64,000 nucleotides of DNA from NCBI GenBank assembly GCA_963744115.1, contig CAVUSI010000002.1:186001-250000 (forward strand), written 5' to 3'. The notes under the pieces were generated by a model, which saw only the letters and a program-made list of their open reading frames with translations, made no database searches and was not told where the DNA came from. The first letter of the stretch is position 1. Each line of letters starts with the position of its first letter. The DNA is from Chersky-267 sp963744115 (GTDB lineage Bacteria > Chloroflexota > Limnocylindria > Limnocylindrales > CSP1-4). The translations under genes and the position numbers were made by a program. Of this stretch, positions 1-7,687 are shown one piece after another.

Positions 1-372
1 GACCGGGTGCAGCTCGTCGGCGACGACATCCTCGTGACGAACCCCGCATTCATCGCCCGCGGGATCGATGAGAGCGCGATGAACTCGGTGCTCATCAAGC
101 TCAATCAGATCGGGACGCTCACGGAGACGATCGCGGCGATCGAGATGGCGCGACGCGCCGGCTGGACGGCCATGGTCAGCCACCGTTCCGGTGAGACCGA
201 GGACACGACCATCGCCGACTTCGTCGTCGCGATGGGCACCGCCCAGATCAAGACCGGCGCACCGTCGCGGTCCGAACGCGTGGCGAAGTACAACCGCCTG
301 CTGCGGATCGAGGGTGAGCTCGGTGACACTGCCCGCTATCTCGGTCGGGCCGCCCTTGCGGCGGTGAGGTGA
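1..372 (+). CDS. eno: Enolase, C-terminal part (5' end outside window)
   Basis: C-terminal third of enolase, which interconverts 2-phosphoglycerate and phosphoenolpyruvate in glycolysis. The frame is open from base 1 (DRVQLVGDD...), so the gene begins before the window. Diagnostic blocks are the LVGDDILVTN segment carrying a metal/substrate acid, LIKLNQIGT with the catalytic lysine, SHRSGETED with the active-site histidine, and IKTGAPSRSERVAKYNRLLRIEGEL. These are all hallmarks of the family, so identity is secure. The stop codon overlaps the GTG start of the next gene (GTGA), implying translational coupling to the membrane protein downstream. Confidence 0.97.
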   Translation, partial: DRVQLVGDDILVTNPAFIARGIDESAMNSVLIKLNQIGTLTETIAAIEMARRAGWTAMVSHRSGETEDTTIADFVVAMGTAQIKTGAPSRSERVAKYNRLLRIEGELGDTARYLGRAALAAVR

Positions 373-1031
373 CCGACCCCGCAGCGGCCGGCGGACCGCT
401 CACGCAGAACGGCGCTCCCGCAGGATCCAGTCCCCGGCGCGACCGTTCCCCGATCGTCGACCATGGAGCCGTCGTCGCGGCCTGGGTCGGGCTGGGGATG
501 GCGGTCACGATCGGCGTCAGCTTCCTGCTGGTCATCCCGATCGAACCGATCTACTGGCTGCTCACGCCGATGGCCGGGCTGCTCATCGGCTACTACGCCA
601 ACCAGCGCTCGCTGACCCCTCGCGGCGCGTGGCGTCGGATCATCGCCGATGCCCTGTTCGCGGGGCTTGTCACCGGAGTGACGCTCGCCCTGCTCCTGCT
701 GGCGGTCAAGGCCTTGTTCTTCTTCGCGGACACCGGCTACCCCGACTTCAACCGGGTCGACCAGCAGGGGCAGACGATCCCGCCGTACTGCCAGTCGGGT
801 GCCCCGTGCGTGTACGCGCGCTATCTCGCGGCGGGTCGCGGCCAGGCACTGGAGTCGGCCGGGGTGACCGAAGTCGGCTCGTTCACCACGCTGTACTGGG
901 AGCAGCAGCTGGCGACCGCCGGACTGTTGCTGGGGCTGTCGGTCGGCGCCGCCGCTCTCGGCGGGGTCGTCTACGGGCTGACCCGACCGAAGACCTCGAT
1001 CGCGTCCGACCCGACCCCGGTCGGCGGATAG
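369..1031 (+). CDS. Four-helix membrane protein of unknown function
   Basis: 220-residue protein not recognised as a named family. About 40 polar N-terminal residues precede hydrophobic helices near residues 38-60 and 65-80, another near 93-115, and a last one near 182-205. A hydrophilic, probably extracytoplasmic loop of about 60 residues lies between helices 3 and 4 and contains two cysteines (YCQSGAPCVYAR) that could form a disulfide. The GTG start overlaps the enolase stop by 4 bases, so it is probably co-transcribed with eno. A GC-rich hairpin follows the stop. Function cannot be inferred from the sequence. Confidence 0.8.
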   Translation: MTDPAAAGGPLTQNGAPAGSSPRRDRSPIVDHGAVVAAWVGLGMAVTIGVSFLLVIPIEPIYWLLTPMAGLLIGYYANQRSLTPRGAWRRIIADALFAGLVTGVTLALLLLAVKALFFFADTGYPDFNRVDQQGQTIPPYCQSGAPCVYARYLAAGRGQALESAGVTEVGSFTTLYWEQQLATAGLLLGLSVGAAALGGVVYGLTRPKTSIASDPTPVGG

Positions 1032-1034
1032 CGG

Positions 1035-1058
1035 AACGCCCCGGCGGACCGGGGCGTT
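1035..1058. terminator. Perfect 10-bp stem hairpin between convergent genes
   Basis: Bases 1035-1044 (aacgccccgg) pair perfectly with 1049-1058 across a 4-base loop (cgga). It sits 3 bases after the stop of the membrane-protein gene and about 30 bases from the end of the convergent rpsT gene. There is no U-tract, as is usual for terminators in very GC-rich genomes. It could act in both directions. Confidence 0.7.
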
Positions 1059-1087
1059 CGAGGTTCGAGTGAACGTGGCCGGGCGCC

Positions 1088-1717
1088 CTAGGCGTCGGCC
1101 TTCTTGGTCGCCGGCTTCTTGGCCGCCGTCGACTTGGCCGCCGTCGACTTGGCCGCCGGCTTGGGGGCCGCCGCCTTCCGAGCCGGCGCCTTGGCTGGCT
1201 TCGCTTCCGCGGCCGAAGCCGCGGCCTTGGCCTCGGTCGCCGCGGCGGTCGCGGCGGCTTCAGCCCGGGCGGTCTTGCTCAGGGCAGCACGCGCCTTGCC
1301 GGCGGCCGTCTGGGCACCCTTCGCCTTGCCGGCCTTGCCGAGCGCGATCCGGGTCTTGGCGGCCTTCGCGGCGGCGGCCTTGCCGGTCGTCTTGGTGACC
1401 TTGGCCGAGGTCTGGACGTGCGCCCCGCCGAGGGCCGCGTTCACCTTGCGGGTGAGTCGCGACTTGCGCCGGGCGGCGGCATTCGGATGGATGGCACCCG
1501 CCTTGGCGGCGCGGTCGAGCGAGCTGAGGGCGGCGGCGAGGGCTTCGTTGGCGTCGCCCTCCATCGTCCCCGCGGCGACCTTGACGGCCTTGCTCGTGAG
1601 CGTCTTCGCGACACTCCGGCGCGGCTGGTTGATCTCTGCGCGTCGCTCTGCGGTGCGGACCCGCTTCAGGGCGGACGGCGTCCTGGCGCCGGTCCAGCCT
1701 CGGGGCTTACTGGCCAA
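1088..1717 (-). CDS. rpsT: 30S ribosomal protein S20 with a long Ala/Lys-rich C-terminal extension
   Basis: Residues 1 to about 97 match S20, the 16S rRNA-binding primary assembly protein: SALKRVRTAERRAEIN near the N-terminus and AIHPNAAARRKSRLTRKVNAAL at the end of the domain. S20 is normally 85-95 residues. Here a further ~110 residues of Ala, Lys and Thr follow, ending in KSTAA/KKPATKK repeats like histone-H1-type tails. The TTG start at 1717 is supported by a GAGG element 8 bases upstream; E. coli rpsT also uses UUG. In Firmicutes rpsT lies near lepA, as it does here. The domain assignment is firm; the tail's role is unknown. Confidence 0.9.
   Translation of the reverse strand: MASKPRGWTGARTPSALKRVRTAERRAEINQPRRSVAKTLTSKAVKVAAGTMEGDANEALAAALSSLDRAAKAGAIHPNAAARRKSRLTRKVNAALGGAHVQTSAKVTKTTGKAAAAKAAKTRIALGKAGKAKGAQTAAGKARAALSKTARAEAAATAAATEAKAAASAAEAKPAKAPARKAAAPKPAAKSTAAKSTAAKKPATKKADA
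1122..1151. repeat. Two tandem 15-bp units in the rpsT tail
   Basis: The unit gccgccgtcgacttg occurs at 1122-1136 and again at 1137-1151. On the minus strand it encodes tandem KSTAA pentapeptides near the S20 C-terminus. Exact duplication suggests the tail grew by slippage. Confidence 0.85.
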
Positions 1718-1859
1718 GTCGAAACCTCAACACTGACGAAGGATGGCGCGCGGGCGCAGGGCACCCGGCGCGAACGACGATGGTAGCAGAAGGGCCCACC
1801 TCCGGCCAGCGTGCCTCGGCCGGCGAAGTGATGTCGGCCTCGGGCACACTTAGCGGCCC

Positions 1860-2717
1860 ATGGTCCCCATCATCGGCGGCCTGTGCGCCGCGCTGGTCTT
1901 CGCCGTCTCGGTCCTCGTCTCGGCGCGCGCCAGCCGCCTGGTCGGGGCCCCCTCCACGGTCGCCGGAGCGATGGTCGTCGGGCTGGCGATCGGACTCCCG
2001 ATCGCGCTCGTCACGACCCCGGCTCCGGATCTCGATGGAGCCGCCCTCGGATGGGCGCTGATGGCCGGGTTCGGCAACGTCTGCGGACTCCTCCTGACCT
2101 ACGTCGCCTATCGCTCCGGCGCCGTCGGGGTGGTCTCGGCGATCGCCTCGACGGAGGGTGCGATCGCCGCCGTGATCGCCGTCCTCGCCGGCGAGATCCT
2201 GGCGCCGGGTTCCGGGATCGTGCTCGCGCTCATCGCGGTCGGGGTCGTCCTGGCGGCGTCCGGCGGCGGCGAGGAAGAAGGCGTGCCGATCCCGCGCGAC
2301 CGGGCCGTGCGGGCCGCCAGCCTGGCGCTCGCGGCTGCCATCTCGTTCGCCTTCGGCCTCTACGGCGCCGGGCGGATCGCGGGCCTCCTGCCGCTCGCCT
2401 GGGCGATCCTGCCGGCGCGCGTCGTCGGCGTCGTGGTCGTGGCGGTGCCGCTGGCCCTCCTGGGTCGGGTCCACATCACCCGCGCGGCCCTTCCCTATGT
2501 CGTCGCGACCGGCGTCGCAGAGATCGTCGGCTACGTCGCGTACACGATCGGCGCCCGCGAGGGGATCGCGGTCAGCGCGGTGCTCGCGTCGATGTTCGCC
2601 CCGTTCGCGGCCATCGCCGCATTCGTCGTCTTCCGCGAACGGCTGAGCCGGCTCCAGGTCGCCGGGATCGTCGCGATCGTGGTCGGCGTGGCGACCCTTG
2701 GACTCCTTCAGACGTGA
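1860..2717 (+). CDS. EamA/DMT-type membrane transporter
   Basis: 285-residue, almost entirely hydrophobic protein with about ten predicted helices in two similar halves, the layout of the drug/metabolite transporter (EamA) superfamily. Features include the SGAVGVVSAIASTEGAIAAVIAVLAGE stretch in the first half and the matching REGIAVSAVLASMFAPFAAIAAFVVFRERLSRLQVAGIVAIVVGVATLG block at the end, which is typical of the last helices of EamA domains. The substrate cannot be told from sequence. ATG at 1860 is the only good start; a CACACT motif ends 9 bases before it, so it may be leaderless. A strong terminator follows. Confidence 0.85.
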   Translation: MVPIIGGLCAALVFAVSVLVSARASRLVGAPSTVAGAMVVGLAIGLPIALVTTPAPDLDGAALGWALMAGFGNVCGLLLTYVAYRSGAVGVVSAIASTEGAIAAVIAVLAGEILAPGSGIVLALIAVGVVLAASGGGEEEGVPIPRDRAVRAASLALAAAISFAFGLYGAGRIAGLLPLAWAILPARVVGVVVVAVPLALLGRVHITRAALPYVVATGVAEIVGYVAYTIGAREGIAVSAVLASMFAPFAAIAAFVVFRERLSRLQVAGIVAIVVGVATLGLLQT

Positions 2718-2722
2718 ACGTC

Positions 2723-2764
2723 GCGAGCCGGGCGACCACGAGCTGCCCTCGTCGCCCGGCTCGC
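2723..2764. terminator. 14-bp stem bidirectional terminator
   Basis: Bases 2723-2736 (gcgagccgggcgac) pair perfectly with 2751-2764 around a 14-base loop. It starts 6 bases after the EamA-type gene stop and ends 13 bases before the end of the convergent AHSA1-domain gene. There is no U-tract. Its position between converging genes suggests it serves both. Confidence 0.85.
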
Positions 2765-2777
2765 TCGGTCGATCGGC

Positions 2778-3275
2778 TCAGCTCTCCGCAAGCATCGCCG
2801 CGAAGCGGTCCCAGGTCTCGACCCCACCGGCGATCATCCCGGTCGCCAGCGCACCTTCGAGCTCGGCCTCGGACGAGAAATGCGATCTGGAGGTCAGGCG
2901 GGTCTTCCCGCCGATGTCCTCGAAGGTGAACGTCTCGACTCCCACGTGGTCGCGCATGCCGTCGATGTCGACGATGAACGTCCAGCGGAAACGCGTGGGC
3001 GGTTCGACCTCGAGGTACTCGCCCATGAACGGCACGTCGGCGCGATCCGGCGCGCGGCTGATGTAGCGCCATCGGCCGCCCGGCCGGACGTCCATCTCGA
3101 CGACCGTGGCCGTCGAACCGTGCGGCCCCCACCAGCGAGGGATCCGCTCCGGATCCATGAACGCCTGCCAGACCAGCTCGCGCGGGGCATCGAACGTCCG
3201 CTCCCAGACGAGGTCGGCCTCCTCCGAATAGACCGTGGTGGTCTCGTTCCGGAACCGTTCGGTAGCCATGATCAT
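2778..3275 (-). CDS. SRPBCC / AHSA1-domain protein
   Basis: 165 residues with the START-like helix-grip fold of the activator-of-Hsp90-ATPase-homologue-1 group: VWERTFDAPRELVWQAFMDPERIPRWWGP at the start and TFTFEDIGGKTRLT in the C-terminal half. In bacteria these proteins are very often encoded right after an ArsR regulator, as here, and are thought to bind a small hydrophobic ligand; the ligand is unknown. The ATG at 3275 overlaps the ArsR stop by 4 bases and has a strong AAGGAGGA site 6 bases upstream inside the ArsR gene, so the two are one operon. An internal ATG at 3269 is an alternative start. Confidence 0.9.
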   Translation of the reverse strand: MIMATERFRNETTTVYSEEADLVWERTFDAPRELVWQAFMDPERIPRWWGPHGSTATVVEMDVRPGGRWRYISRAPDRADVPFMGEYLEVEPPTRFRWTFIVDIDGMRDHVGVETFTFEDIGGKTRLTSRSHFSSEAELEGALATGMIAGGVETWDRFAAMLAES

Positions 3276-3625
3276 GTCCTCTCCTCCTTCTCGGGCTGGA
3301 TCTCACGCAGGTATCCGTCGAGGCGCTCGAAGCTCTCATCCCAGTGGCGGCGGTACTGGTCCACCCAGCTGGCGACGTCCCGAAGCGGCTCGGCGCGCAG
3401 TCGTCGGGGTCGCCATTGCGCCCGGCGGCCTTGCTCGATGAGCCCGGCCCGTTCGAGCACCCGGAGGTGCTTGGAGATCGCAGGCTGGCTCATCGCGAAC
3501 GGTCCAGAAAGGTCCTTGACCGAGGCCTCGCCGCCGGCGAGCTGGGCCAGGATCGCGCGCCGGGTGGGGTCCGCGAGGGCGGCGAACGTCGTGCTCAGTT
3601 GGTCGGGTCGCTGCATAGACATCAC
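3272..3625 (-). CDS. ArsR-family winged-helix transcriptional regulator
   Basis: 117 residues with the ArsR DNA-binding fold: FAALADPTRRAILAQLAGGEASVKDLSGPFAMSQPAISKHLRVLERAGLIEQGRRAQWRPRRL. No metal-binding cysteine pair is present, so it is unlikely to be a metal sensor. It belongs to the group that pairs with AHSA1/SRPBCC proteins and probably autoregulates that operon. Possible starts are GTG 3625, ATG 3622 and ATG 3616. The predicted transcription start near 3643 leaves a very short leader with no clear Shine-Dalgarno. The promoter and an overlapping palindrome lie immediately upstream. Confidence 0.92.
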   Translation of the reverse strand: MMSMQRPDQLSTTFAALADPTRRAILAQLAGGEASVKDLSGPFAMSQPAISKHLRVLERAGLIEQGRRAQWRPRRLRAEPLRDVASWVDQYRRHWDESFERLDGYLREIQPEKEERT

Positions 3626-3648
3626 CGATGAGTTATATAACTTCTCGG
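3625..3648. promoter_or_regulatory. Candidate ArsR operator (24-bp interrupted palindrome)
   Basis: A perfect 12-bp palindrome, agttatataact (3631-3642), is flanked after two unpaired bases on each side by ccga (3625-3628) and its complement tcgg (3645-3648). This AT-rich island stands out in GC-rich sequence. It spans the predicted transcription start and touches the upstream start codon of the regulator, a position where a bound dimer would block initiation. ArsR proteins typically bind 12-2-12-type inverted repeats. Confidence 0.75.
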
Positions 3649-3649
3649 T

Positions 3650-3677
3650 ACTATACAGACCCGGCGTGAGATGTCAA
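3650..3677 (-). promoter_or_regulatory. Sigma-70-type promoter of the ArsR-AHSA1 operon
   Basis: On the minus strand a perfect -35 box TTGACA (3672-3677) is followed after 16 bases by a -10 box TATAGT (3650-3655). Transcription would start near 3643, inside the palindromic operator. The -35 lies just past the stop of the methyltransferase gene, so the two transcription units are separate. Confidence 0.82.
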
Positions 3678-3687
3678 GGTCGCGGCG

Positions 3688-4788
3688 TCACGGATCGAGA
3701 CGGTAGAAGCGGAACGTCGGGTGCTCGATCGGCAGGACGGTGACCTCACGGAAGCCCGCATCGAGCCCGTACCGGCGCATGGCGTCAGGCCGCATGACCG
3801 TGCCCGTCCCGACGGACGGTTCATCGGCCAGTGCATTCGTCAGGCAGACCAGCAGGCTGAAGCCGTACATCAGCCGCTCGACGTCGTCGCCGGGCGCGGT
3901 GAAGCTGTCGGCCACCCGCTCGTCGACGACCAGCATCGTGCCGCCTGGGGCCAGCAGCTCGCGGGCCGCGCGTAGCACCGCGACCGGCTGCGACATGTCG
4001 TGGACGGCCTCGAATACCGTGACGAGGTCGAAGACTCCCTGGAGGGCCGGCTCGGCGGCGTCGCGAGCGTGGAAGGCGACCCGGTCGCCGACCTCCGTCC
4101 CGGCCAGGTTCCGACGGGCCTGCGCGATGGCCGGGTCGTCCAGGTCGATGCCGTCCACCCGCGCCTTGGGATAGGCACGGGCGATGGCGATCGTGGACCA
4201 GCCCTCGCCGCAGGCGAGATCGGCCACGCGTGCCGGCGGGTCCGCGGTCAGGCGCTGGTGGACGTCGGGGATGGACGGCAGCCAGTCGGTGCCCAGCAGG
4301 TGGTGGTATTGGGGTCGGTTGCCCGCACCCTGGCCGTCACGCAGGTCGGATCCATAGTCGGACCACGGCACACCGCCGCCCTCGGCGAACACGGTCATGA
4401 TCCGTGGCAGCTGTCGCATCGAGGCCGCCACGGCGCGGACCAGTGGCGTGGTGTACGCCAGGCTGAGCTCGTCAAGGAGGACCTCGTCGTGGCCCTCGGG
4501 CAGCCGATAACGGCGCGCCATCGCGTCATCGGTCGAGTCGGCCCCGAGGAGTCCGGAGACCGCCCCGTGCTCGAGCCACTCCCGGATGTAGCGTTCGACC
4601 AGCCCGGTCGTCGCGGCGAGCTCGGACGACGTCGAGGGACCGGAGGCGGCGAGCGCCCGATACAGGCCGAGCCGGTCGCCGATGTAGACGGCAGCAAGAT
4701 CGAAGGTCGCATTGATCGAGCCGAAGAGCCGTTCGGCCAGCTCGTCACGGCGCGCCTCGGCGGTCGGCGATCCGGGTCGCTCGGACAT
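3688..4788 (-). CDS. SAM-dependent methyltransferase with N-terminal winged-helix domain
   Basis: 366 residues. The first ~110 form a winged-helix/dimerisation domain (DLAAVYIGDRLGLYRALAASGPSTSSELAATTGLVERYIREWLEHG), followed by a class I Rossmann methyltransferase with motif I VADLACGEGWSTIAIA and VDGIDLDDPAI for the adenosine-binding acid. This two-domain layout resembles the Mycobacterium Rv2258c-type methyltransferases and small-molecule O-methyltransferases; the acceptor substrate is not deducible. The ATG at 4788 has a GGAGGG site 8 bases upstream. It is divergent from lepA. Confidence 0.85.
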   Translation of the reverse strand: MSERPGSPTAEARRDELAERLFGSINATFDLAAVYIGDRLGLYRALAASGPSTSSELAATTGLVERYIREWLEHGAVSGLLGADSTDDAMARRYRLPEGHDEVLLDELSLAYTTPLVRAVAASMRQLPRIMTVFAEGGGVPWSDYGSDLRDGQGAGNRPQYHHLLGTDWLPSIPDVHQRLTADPPARVADLACGEGWSTIAIARAYPKARVDGIDLDDPAIAQARRNLAGTEVGDRVAFHARDAAEPALQGVFDLVTVFEAVHDMSQPVAVLRAARELLAPGGTMLVVDERVADSFTAPGDDVERLMYGFSLLVCLTNALADEPSVGTGTVMRPDAMRRYGLDAGFREVTVLPIEHPTFRFYRLDP

Positions 4789-4978
4789 GGCGCTTACCCT
4801 CCGATGCCACGGCGGGCGGATGCCCGGCCCTCCTGCAGGATGGCAGCGGGTGTGCCCGCGGCAGGGTCATCTCCACGACGCGCGCCACGTCGAGTGGCGG
4901 ACGGTGGGGGGGCGACTGGCTGTCGACCTCGGATGGCCGCCTTGGCCCAGGCCTGGTCGCCACGAGCGCCCGACCGGC

Positions 4979-4984
4979 TACACT
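4979..4984 (+). promoter_or_regulatory. -10 box (TACACT) of lepA
   Basis: TACACT ends 8 bases before the lepA GTG at 4993, so transcription should start at or next to the start codon (leaderless mRNA). There is no Shine-Dalgarno between the motif and the start and no clear -35 box. Confidence 0.6.
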
Positions 4985-4992
4985 GCCGCCTC

Positions 4993-6804
4993 GTGACCAT
5001 CCCCCAGGACCGCCTGCGCAACTTCAGCATCATCGCCCACATCGACCACGGCAAATCGACGCTGGCCGACCGCCTGCTGGAATTCACCCACACCATCGAA
5101 GCGCGGCAGATGCACAGCCAGGTCCTGGACTCGATGGACCTGGAGCGGGAGAAGGGGATCACGATCAAGGCCCGGGCGGTCCGCCTCGACTACCCGGCCC
5201 GGGACGGGAAGACCTACGGGCTCAATCTCATCGACACGCCCGGCCATGTCGACTTCAGCTACGAGGTGAGCCGGAGCCTGCAGGCCTGCGAGGGCGCGAT
5301 CCTTGTCGTCGATGCCGCCCAGGGGATCGAGGCCCAGACGCTGGCCAACGTCCACCTGGCGTTGCGGGAGAACCTGACGATCATCCCGGTCCTCAACAAG
5401 ATCGACCTGCCGTCGGCCCAGCCCGACGTGGTGATGGACGAGCTCGAGAACGTCCTGGCGATCCCGCGCGAGGAGGTCATCCTGGCCAGCGCCAAGGAGG
5501 GGCGGGGGATCGAGGAGATCCTCGAGGCGATCGTCGCCCGGATCCCGCCGCCGAAGGGCGATCCGGCGGCCCCGCTCAAGGGCCTGATCTTCGACTCGCA
5601 CTACGACGCCTACAAGGGCGTCGTCGTCCACGTCCGGCTGGCCGCCGGGACGCTCCACGCCCACGACACGATCCGGCTGATGGCCTCGGGCGTCGAGTCC
5701 GAGCTGCTCGAGCTCGGCGTCTTCCGTCCGCAGCTCGTCCCGGTCAAGGAGCTCCGCGCCGGCGAGGTCGGCTACGTGGCGACGGGCCTGAAGAGTGTCC
5801 GCGATGCGCAGGTCGGCGACACCGTGACCGATGCAGCGCGCCCGGCGACGACCCCGCTGCCCGGCTACCAGGAGGCGAAGAGCCTCGTCTTCGCCGGCAT
5901 CTACCCGATCAGCGGGGAGGACTACCCGCTCCTGCGCGAGGCGCTCGAGAAGCTCCACCTCAACGACGCCAGCTTCACCTACGAGCCGGAGAGCTCGGTC
6001 GCCCTCGGCTTCGGGTTCCGCTGCGGGTTCCTCGGTCTGCTCCACATGGAGATCGTCCAGGAGCGGCTCGAGCGCGAGTTCTCTCTGGAGCTCATCGCCT
6101 CGGCGCCGTCGGTCGAGTACCGGGTGGTCCTCACCCTCGGCCGCGGCACCGTCAACGTCGACAACCCGGCGCTGATGCCGAACGCCGGCGAGATCGAGGC
6201 GATCGAGGAGCCGTGGGTCAAGGTCGGGGTGATCACGCCGAGCCAGTACATCGGTTCATTGATGGACCTCTCGACCGGCCACCGCGGGACGTTCGTCGGC
6301 ATGGAATACCTCGATCCGCAGCGCGTCCTGATCACCTTCGAGATGCCGCTGGCGGAGCTGATCGTCGACTACTACGACCAGCTCAAGAGCCGCAGCCAGG
6401 GCTACGCCTCGATGGACTACGAGGAGGCCGGCTACCGCGCCGCCCCGCTGGTCAAGCTCGACGTCCTGGTCGCCGGCGAGCCGGTCGACGCCCTGAGCCT
6501 CATCGTCCACCGCGACAACGCCCAGTCGATCGGCCGACGCCTGACCGCCGCGCTCAAGGAGCTCATCCCCCGCCAGATGTTCGAGGTCCCCATCCAGGCC
6601 GCGATCGGCTCGAACGTCGTCGCCCGGGAGACCGTCCGGGCGCTGCGCAAGAACGTGCTGGCCAAGTGCTACGGTGGCGACATCACCCGGAAGCGGAAGC
6701 TGCTCGAGAAGCAGAAGGAAGGCAAGCAGCGGATGAAGCGGATCGGCTCCGTCGAGATCCCCCAGGAGGCGTTCCTGGCGGTGCTCCGGATGGACGAAGG
6801 GTGA
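4993..6804 (+). CDS. lepA: Elongation factor 4 (LepA GTPase)
   Basis: 603-residue translational GTPase that binds the ribosome and back-translocates or remodels it. GTPase motifs: G1 AHIDHGKST, switch region REKGITIKA, G3 DTPGHVDF, G4 NKID, G5 SAK. The EF4-specific C-terminal domain is present (NVLAKCYGGDITRKRKLLEKQKEGKQRMKRIG). Length matches the family (~600). The frame is open far upstream, but GTG 4993 starts exactly at the conserved N-terminus (TIPQDRLRNFSIIAHIDHG) and is preceded by a -10 box, so upstream starts are rejected. Confidence 0.98.
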   Translation: MTIPQDRLRNFSIIAHIDHGKSTLADRLLEFTHTIEARQMHSQVLDSMDLEREKGITIKARAVRLDYPARDGKTYGLNLIDTPGHVDFSYEVSRSLQACEGAILVVDAAQGIEAQTLANVHLALRENLTIIPVLNKIDLPSAQPDVVMDELENVLAIPREEVILASAKEGRGIEEILEAIVARIPPPKGDPAAPLKGLIFDSHYDAYKGVVVHVRLAAGTLHAHDTIRLMASGVESELLELGVFRPQLVPVKELRAGEVGYVATGLKSVRDAQVGDTVTDAARPATTPLPGYQEAKSLVFAGIYPISGEDYPLLREALEKLHLNDASFTYEPESSVALGFGFRCGFLGLLHMEIVQERLEREFSLELIASAPSVEYRVVLTLGRGTVNVDNPALMPNAGEIEAIEEPWVKVGVITPSQYIGSLMDLSTGHRGTFVGMEYLDPQRVLITFEMPLAELIVDYYDQLKSRSQGYASMDYEEAGYRAAPLVKLDVLVAGEPVDALSLIVHRDNAQSIGRRLTAALKELIPRQMFEVPIQAAIGSNVVARETVRALRKNVLAKCYGGDITRKRKLLEKQKEGKQRMKRIGSVEIPQEAFLAVLRMDEG

Positions 6805-6843
6805 GGCGCAACGTCGAGCGGCCTCGCGGCGTCTGAGGGGACG

Positions 6844-7617
6844 ATGGAGGACTACTACGAGCCGATCCGGCTGCTGGCCGCCCTCGGGTTCACCGGCCTC
6901 CTGGTCATGCTCCGCCTCGAGGCGGACCGGTTCGGCGCCGCCGAGTACGCGGAGGTCGACCGCTACGGCACCCGAGCCCCGCTCCGGCGCCGGCTGGCGT
7001 GGTACATCGTCGGATTGGGGCTCGTCGCCGCCACCTGGCTGATCATCCCCGACCCGACCTCCCAGCTGTACGTCACGCTCGGCGACCGGTATCAGGCCGT
7101 GGTCGCCGGGCTGGTCTACGGCGGGATCGGCGTGGCCCAGGCGATCGCCTTCGCGATGCTCCGCTACCGTCATCTGCGGTTCCCGGCGCCCGGGGCCTAC
7201 CCGGTGGCGCTGCTCAACTCGGTCGGGACCGCGTTCATCGACGAGGCCACCTTCCGCGGGGCGATCCTCGGGTTCCTCCTGCTGATCGGCCTCGAACCGG
7301 GCGAAGCGATCATCCTCCAGGCGCTGTTCTATGGCCTGGTCACCCGGCTCGGGGCGCCCGGTCGGGACAAGTACCTGCTGATCCTGTCGATCGTCATCGG
7401 GCTGGCGTCCGGCTACGTGACGCTTCGGACGGGCGGCATCGGCGCCGCGTTCCTGGGTCACTCGATCACCCGCTTCGCGACGTTCGTCGCGACCGGGCAC
7501 ACGGGACAGCCCGCGCCGGTCGGCCGCGAGGTCGAGGAGATCGAGAAGAAGCAGCGGATCCCGGAGGGCTGGTCCACGGTCGGTACCTCGCGGGAGTCGA
7601 TCGACCCGAAGCACTGA
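6844..7617 (+). CDS. CPBP-like intramembrane protein
   Basis: 257 residues with about seven hydrophobic helices. The segment DEATFRGAILGFLLL resembles motif 1 (EExxxR) of the CPBP/Abi intramembrane protease family, and GAAFLGHSITRFATF resembles the motif with the late histidine. The second family motif (FxxxH) appears as FYGLVTR without histidine, so activity is doubtful. An ATG start with a GAGGGG element is spaced 2 bases before it. It lies between lepA and hemW, and its role there is unknown. Confidence 0.6.
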   Translation: MEDYYEPIRLLAALGFTGLLVMLRLEADRFGAAEYAEVDRYGTRAPLRRRLAWYIVGLGLVAATWLIIPDPTSQLYVTLGDRYQAVVAGLVYGGIGVAQAIAFAMLRYRHLRFPAPGAYPVALLNSVGTAFIDEATFRGAILGFLLLIGLEPGEAIILQALFYGLVTRLGAPGRDKYLLILSIVIGLASGYVTLRTGGIGAAFLGHSITRFATFVATGHTGQPAPVGREVEEIEKKQRIPEGWSTVGTSRESIDPKH

Positions 7618-7687
7618 TCCCGAGACCGGGGATCAAGCTCGAGACCGGGGCTGGACCTGCCGACGGTGAGCGGCGCATCATCCGCGG

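Noticed and set aside
4000..4992. In-frame upstream extension of lepA by 331 codons
   Set aside because: It is antisense to the methyltransferase gene, lacks EF4 similarity, and GTG 4993 has a -10 box immediately upstream and the conserved N-terminus.
7616..7634. Hairpin gatccc/gggatc after the CPBP-like gene
   Set aside because: Only six paired bases, no U-tract, and the downstream hemW is on the same strand, so termination is not convincing.
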